NCBI GenBank assembly: GCA_045110575.1
Contig: JBGCGF010000052.1
Span: 90,442 to 154,441 of the forward strand
Direction of reading: 5' to 3'
Length of the DNA stretch: 64,000 nucleotides
From: CALDTK01 sp045110575
GTDB taxonomy: Bacteria > Bacteroidota > Bacteroidia > Chitinophagales > Saprospiraceae
Shown: positions 60,732 to 64,000 of the stretch, one piece after another
Position numbering within the stretch: the stretch's first letter is position 1
Layout: each line of letters begins with the position of its first letter
The notes under the pieces: generated by a model
Databases searched by the model: none
Seen by the model: only the letters and a program-made list of their open reading frames with translations
What the model was told of the DNA's origin: nothing
Translations under genes and position numbers: made by a program

Positions 60732-63134
60732 CTAAAGGTCAATTATCGTCACTCCATCTCCTCCTTGATTGGGACTTGGGTGAGATGCCTTTGCGCCTTT
60801 ATACTCACGCAGCTTTTCACGCACTGCATTCCTCAACGTACCGTTGCCCTTTCCGTGAAGGACTTTGAGCGTCTTTACGTTTTCAATCATGCCGCGATCC
60901 ACGAAGTCTTGCACCAGGTCAAGTACCTCTTCGCGTCGGAAACCACGAACATCAATTTCGCTCTTAAAGCCACCTTCTTGGGTTTTGAGATCTTGTCTGA
61001 TTCCAATGCGTCGATTTATTTCAACCGGTTTGCGCACCGCTTCGAGGTCTTTGAGGTTGGCGGTGATGTGTAATTCGCCCATGCGCACAGTGGCTTTGCG
61101 GCGTTCAAGTTTTACGATTTCTCCCGTTGCGCCACCACGTACGAGGCGAACGTGATCTCCTTCTTGTATAGGACGATCAAGCACGTTAACCGTGGTCTTG
61201 GCACTTACTTCGTTGAGCTCATCTTTCAGTTCAGCGACAACTACTTCTCGCTTTTTACGGCTCACCTTCGTCGCCTTTACAACTGCTTTTGCGTCATTGA
61301 CACTTTCTGATTCTCGGAGATCACGCACAATACGTTCGAGCTCTTTCTGCTGTCTCGCCTCTGCTTGGAGTGAGCGCTCTTGGGTTTCAAGCTTGAAGGT
61401 CTTACGCTGTACTTCCAAGTCGCGTTGCATGCGCGTGTACGTCTTGGAAAGCTTATCAAATTTGGCTTTTTCTTGTTCGAGCAGGTCGGCAGCATCCTGT
61501 GCTCTCATTTTTTCCCGCTCGAGGTCGAGTAGAAGTTTGTCAACCTCGTGCTCATTACCTTTTACTCGAGTTCGCGCGTACTCAAGGAGTTTTGGCGAAA
61601 GCCCAGCCTTCGCAGCAACCTCGAATGCATAACTTGATCCTGGCTTACCTACCCGCATTTCGTAGGTAGGATCGAGGGTATCGATATCGAAGACCATGGC
61701 GCCGTTTACGATGCCTTTTTGCTTGTAGACGAACGCCTTTAGGTTTCCGTAGTGTGTTGTGATGACACCCCACACTTTCTTTCGATTCAGTTCGCGAAGA
61801 ATACTCTCGGCAACGGCACCTCCCAATTTGGGGTCTGTTCCTGAACCAAACTCATCAATGACTAGGAAGGTGTTTTCGTTTGCCACCTCCAAAAACTGAC
61901 GCATGTTGCGCAAGTGACTGGAATAGGTACTCAAATCATCGTCTAGTGATTGTTGGTCACCAATGTCCGCACAGAAATTGTCGAACATTCCAAAGACACT
62001 CTCTTCGCTACACGGAACGAGCATTCCTGCTTGCACCATGACTTGAATCAGGCCTGCTCCTTTGAGCATGATTGACTTACCACCTGCGTTTGGTCCACTC
62101 AACAGCAGTAGACGGTTGGGGGCGTTCAGCGATAAACCAAACGGAACCACCTTTCTGCCTTCTGAAGCAAACTTCAGGTGCAGTAACGGGTGACGTGCAT
62201 CCTTCATTTCGAGGTGCGGACCAGCTTTCGTCATCGGCCGATTGGCCATCATTCGACGAGCGATAATCGCCTGAGCTCTTAATGCGTCTAAGCTTGCACG
62301 TTGGGTGTCAAACAACTCGAGTAATTCCAACTCTGGTCGAAGCGTTGCACTCAACGCTTTGAGTAAACGAATGATTTCTCGTCGTTCCTCATTGTTGAGA
62401 TCGAACAGGTCATTATTAAGCGAAATGACCTCTTCTGGCTCTATGTAGGCTGTTTGCCCTGTTGCACTAATGTCATGGATGATTCCACGAATCTTGCGCT
62501 TGTTACCGATGGCGACACTCAGTACGCGGCGACCATTTCGAAAGCTCTCCAGTGTATCAGTTAGCAAGCTGCGGTCGCGGTATTTCTGGACTACACTACG
62601 GAATTTCCCATCGATTTCTCGCTGAATAGACTGCTTTGCTCTACGTATTTGTGAAAGCTCAGGACTTGCATTCGGGCGAATTTCACCTTCGTCATCGATG
62701 ATTTGGTCGATGGCTGCATTGAGGTGTGGAGCAGGCGGAACCTTTTTTACTTCAATTGTGAGGCGAGGGTAGCGCTCGGCACGTTCGTCATTGCTAAAGT
62801 GATTGTCAATGGCAAGGAGGTCGCGAAGCAGAATGTTGATCTGCACCAGTTCATCCAGCGACATTGTATAGCCTTCCACGGTAAGCATGCGAAACGCTTC
62901 CGAGAGGTCATCATACGGTCGCAAAGGCGTGCTTTCCCCTGCAGAGACACTCTTCAGAATCTCAAAGGCAAGGGTGAGTCTATCGTCTACCCAATCAGCG
63001 TCTGTACTGATCATTGGGTTGTTGATCATGTACAGGCCACCGGGGCCTAACGTCTCGTTCGCTTGAAGCGCAACGACACGATCAAATTCGACTTTTTCTA
63101 AAAAATCTTCAGGAAGGGTAGTGATCACTTTCAT
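60732..63134 (-). CDS. mutS2: MutS2 family protein with Smr domain
   Basis: MutS2 proteins resolve or prevent recombination structures and act on stalled ribosomes in some species. The 800-residue product has a MutS-like core (about 1-340), the ATPase with Walker A SGPNAGGKSIMLKGAG and Walker B FLVIDEFGSGTDPKLGG, a coiled coil (about 510-620), a KOW-like linker, and the C-terminal Smr endonuclease domain (about 715-780, IDVRGFRREEVLDLVQDFVDR and LHGKGNGTLR). The open frame runs to 63200, but the ATG at 63134 fits best. An exact copy of the 14-bp motif is at 61589-61602 (read LSPK). Confidence 0.93.
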   Translation of the reverse strand: MKVITTLPEDFLEKVEFDRVVALQANETLGPGGLYMINNPMISTDADWVDDRLTLAFEILKSVSAGESTPLRPYDDLSEAFRMLTVEGYTMSLDELVQINILLRDLLAIDNHFSNDERAERYPRLTIEVKKVPPAPHLNAAIDQIIDDEGEIRPNASPELSQIRRAKQSIQREIDGKFRSVVQKYRDRSLLTDTLESFRNGRRVLSVAIGNKRKIRGIIHDISATGQTAYIEPEEVISLNNDLFDLNNEERREIIRLLKALSATLRPELELLELFDTQRASLDALRAQAIIARRMMANRPMTKAGPHLEMKDARHPLLHLKFASEGRKVVPFGLSLNAPNRLLLLSGPNAGGKSIMLKGAGLIQVMVQAGMLVPCSEESVFGMFDNFCADIGDQQSLDDDLSTYSSHLRNMRQFLEVANENTFLVIDEFGSGTDPKLGGAVAESILRELNRKKVWGVITTHYGNLKAFVYKQKGIVNGAMVFDIDTLDPTYEMRVGKPGSSYAFEVAAKAGLSPKLLEYARTRVKGNEHEVDKLLLDLEREKMRAQDAADLLEQEKAKFDKLSKTYTRMQRDLEVQRKTFKLETQERSLQAEARQQKELERIVRDLRESESVNDAKAVVKATKVSRKKREVVVAELKDELNEVSAKTTVNVLDRPIQEGDHVRLVRGGATGEIVKLERRKATVRMGELHITANLKDLEAVRKPVEINRRIGIRQDLKTQEGGFKSEIDVRGFRREEVLDLVQDFVDRGMIENVKTLKVLHGKGNGTLRNAVREKLREYKGAKASHPSPNQGGDGVTIIDL
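61589..61602 (+). repeat. Exact 14-bp motif copy, in mutS2
   Basis: Antisense to the gene, which reads it as LSPK. Confidence 0.9.
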
Positions 63135-63204
63135 ATGCTCGGACAAAGCTAACAGCTTGCTACGCGGCATGTTTTGGCCTTGAGCAAGAAAACTATACAA
63201 TAAT

Positions 63205-63238
63205 AAAAGGGCACCCTCCGAAAGGAGGGTGCCCTAAA
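63205..63238 (-). terminator. Terminator downstream of the T9SS-sorted gene
   Basis: GGGCACCCTCC (63209-63219) and GGAGGGTGCCC (63224-63234), loop GAAA, is a perfect 11-bp stem with T residues on the minus strand. Confidence 0.9.
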
Positions 63239-63269
63239 AGATTTTCTGCAATCAACGTATGCTTAATTG

Positions 63270-63857
63270 CTATCGAGCTACAGAAAATCGTAACTGCTGC
63301 GTCTCACCATCTGCAGTAGATAGTTGCAACATGTAAAATCCTGGTACAAATTCTGACACATCCAGTTCTTGCACCGTGCTATTCAAGTTGTTGAACCGTT
63401 GAACGGTCTGCCCTGTTGCAGAGAAGATCTTCAGGTTGAACGATTGATCGTCTGGAAGATTTGCAATGGTGACTTGACCGTTGGCAGGGTTAGGGAAGAG
63501 TGTCATTTCTCCGGTTTCGCCTTCACCTTTGAATATTCCGCCAGGAGGTTCGCTCTTGCAGAGCTTATTCTCTGGGTAGTATTCGCAAAAGCGACGGCAA
63601 TCGTCGGGACTTTGGCAGTCACTACCACAGCCACCGCTAGTTGAATTTACTATTACGCTTCCAGTTCCGTAAAGCTCGAACCAAAAACCTGGATCAGGAC
63701 TGGCAGTACCAGGTAGTAGATTTCCAGACCAGCTATCATCATTCATGGTGATGTTTCCTGATGATTTAACTTTTAAGAACTTGTCTTCTCCATAGACAAA
63801 TGTATTTGCTTTGGTATCTGTAATTGTGATTGTGGCGTTCGGACTTAACACTCCCAC
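63270..63857 (-). pseudogene. C-terminal remnant of a T9SS-sorted secreted protein
   Basis: The 195-codon frame starts with a GTG at 63857 and has no signal peptide. It has an N-terminal stretch, a Cys-rich patch (GGCGSDCQSPDDCRRFCEYY) and the C-terminal T9SS sorting domain (about 115-195; MTLFPNPANGQVTIANLP, ending in QQLRFSVAR). An in-frame TAG lies at 63873-63875, 5 codons upstream of the GTG. Secreted T9SS proteins always need a signal peptide, so this gene looks cut at its front, and the sequence right upstream ends a transposase-like frame. The upstream part cannot be seen here. It might instead be intact with an unseen start, less likely. Confidence 0.65.
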
Positions 63858-63872
63858 AGGGTAACTATTCAG

Positions 63873-64000
63873 CTACCTGAAGAGGTCTAGCGCTATTTGC
63901 TTCTTTAAGAGTAGTACTTCGATTGGTCTGAGGCCTTGTTTGATAGCAGTAGCGATAACACTGCGTATCGCACAGAAGTCTTCAGTCCCTTTAGCGCTTC
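63873..64000 (-). mobile_element. C-terminal end of a transposase-like frame (partial, runs off window)
   Basis: The minus strand from the window edge reads 41 residues, including SAKGTEDFCAIRSVIATAIK, then stops at TAG 63873. The pattern (a C-terminal G-x-E-x-x-A-I-x-x-V-I-x-T-A) resembles the last helices of IS66-like DDE transposases. The match is by eye and only the tail is visible. Confidence 0.45.

Overview
The window looks like a chromosomal segment of a marine-type Bacteroidota, most likely in the Saprospiria/Lewinella neighbourhood. The evidence is a SusC/SusD pair, a type IX secretion (Por) sorting domain, bacteroidal promoters of the form TTTG-N19-TAnnTTTG (clearest in front of recN), several genes without a strong Shine-Dalgarno, a eukaryote-like class Ia ribonucleotide reductase, and many lipoproteins with short signal peptides. 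The genus is inference; the phylum is well supported. I saw no tRNA or rRNA gene and no CRISPR array.

Layout. 0.1-5.5 kb: TolC outer-membrane factor, periplasmic adaptor and a DUF2064 transferase, then a lemA-TPM-TPM membrane cluster. 6.2-15 kb: housekeeping genes (recN, fabI, yceD-rpmF, ridA-like, trpS, FAH-family hydrolase, metK, a TonB-like protein). 15.3-23.7 kb: gcvP, a cystathionine-beta-synthase-like enzyme, NUDIX, a DUF2279 protein, rplU-rpmA (L27 fused to a helix-hairpin-helix domain) and a retropepsin-like/PDZ protein. 24-35.8 kb: a nutrient-uptake locus of SusC, SusD and two very large FG-GAP/VCBS surface lipoproteins. 36.4-40.5 kb: an aromatic amino acid operon on the minus strand (pheA, aminotransferase, tyrA, DAHP synthase/chorismate mutase) preceded by a leader peptide and attenuator. 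40.6-47.4 kb: a BASS transporter, a REP-associated tyrosine transposase between inverted REP pairs, tyrS, an FtsX-like permease, two small membrane proteins and corA. 48-51.7 kb: nrdB-nrdA. 52-63.2 kb: folP, a YheT-like hydrolase, a PolX-like protein, a LOV-like PAS/AraC regulator, prfB with its programmed frameshift, an FKBP lipoprotein, an NrnA-like DHH protein, ndk and mutS2. At the right edge a T9SS-sorted protein lacking its N-terminus abuts the end of a transposase-like frame.

Three things stand out. First, the 14-mer GTTTTGGCGAAAGC occurs 12 times exactly (5 + strand, 7 - strand) and at least 8 more times with one mismatch. It lies mostly inside genes and is read in five different reading frames (six with variants), so it must be selected or spread at the DNA level. 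Second, the pheA operon has an 18-residue leader with six aromatic codons in a row, followed by mutually exclusive antiterminator and terminator hairpins. Third, a RAYT gene sits between two inverted REP pairs with two kinds of hairpin foot. Secondary points are the L27-HhH fusion, a PolX homologue that seems to have lost its polymerase aspartates, and a 51-bp repeat shared by the trpS and folP leaders.
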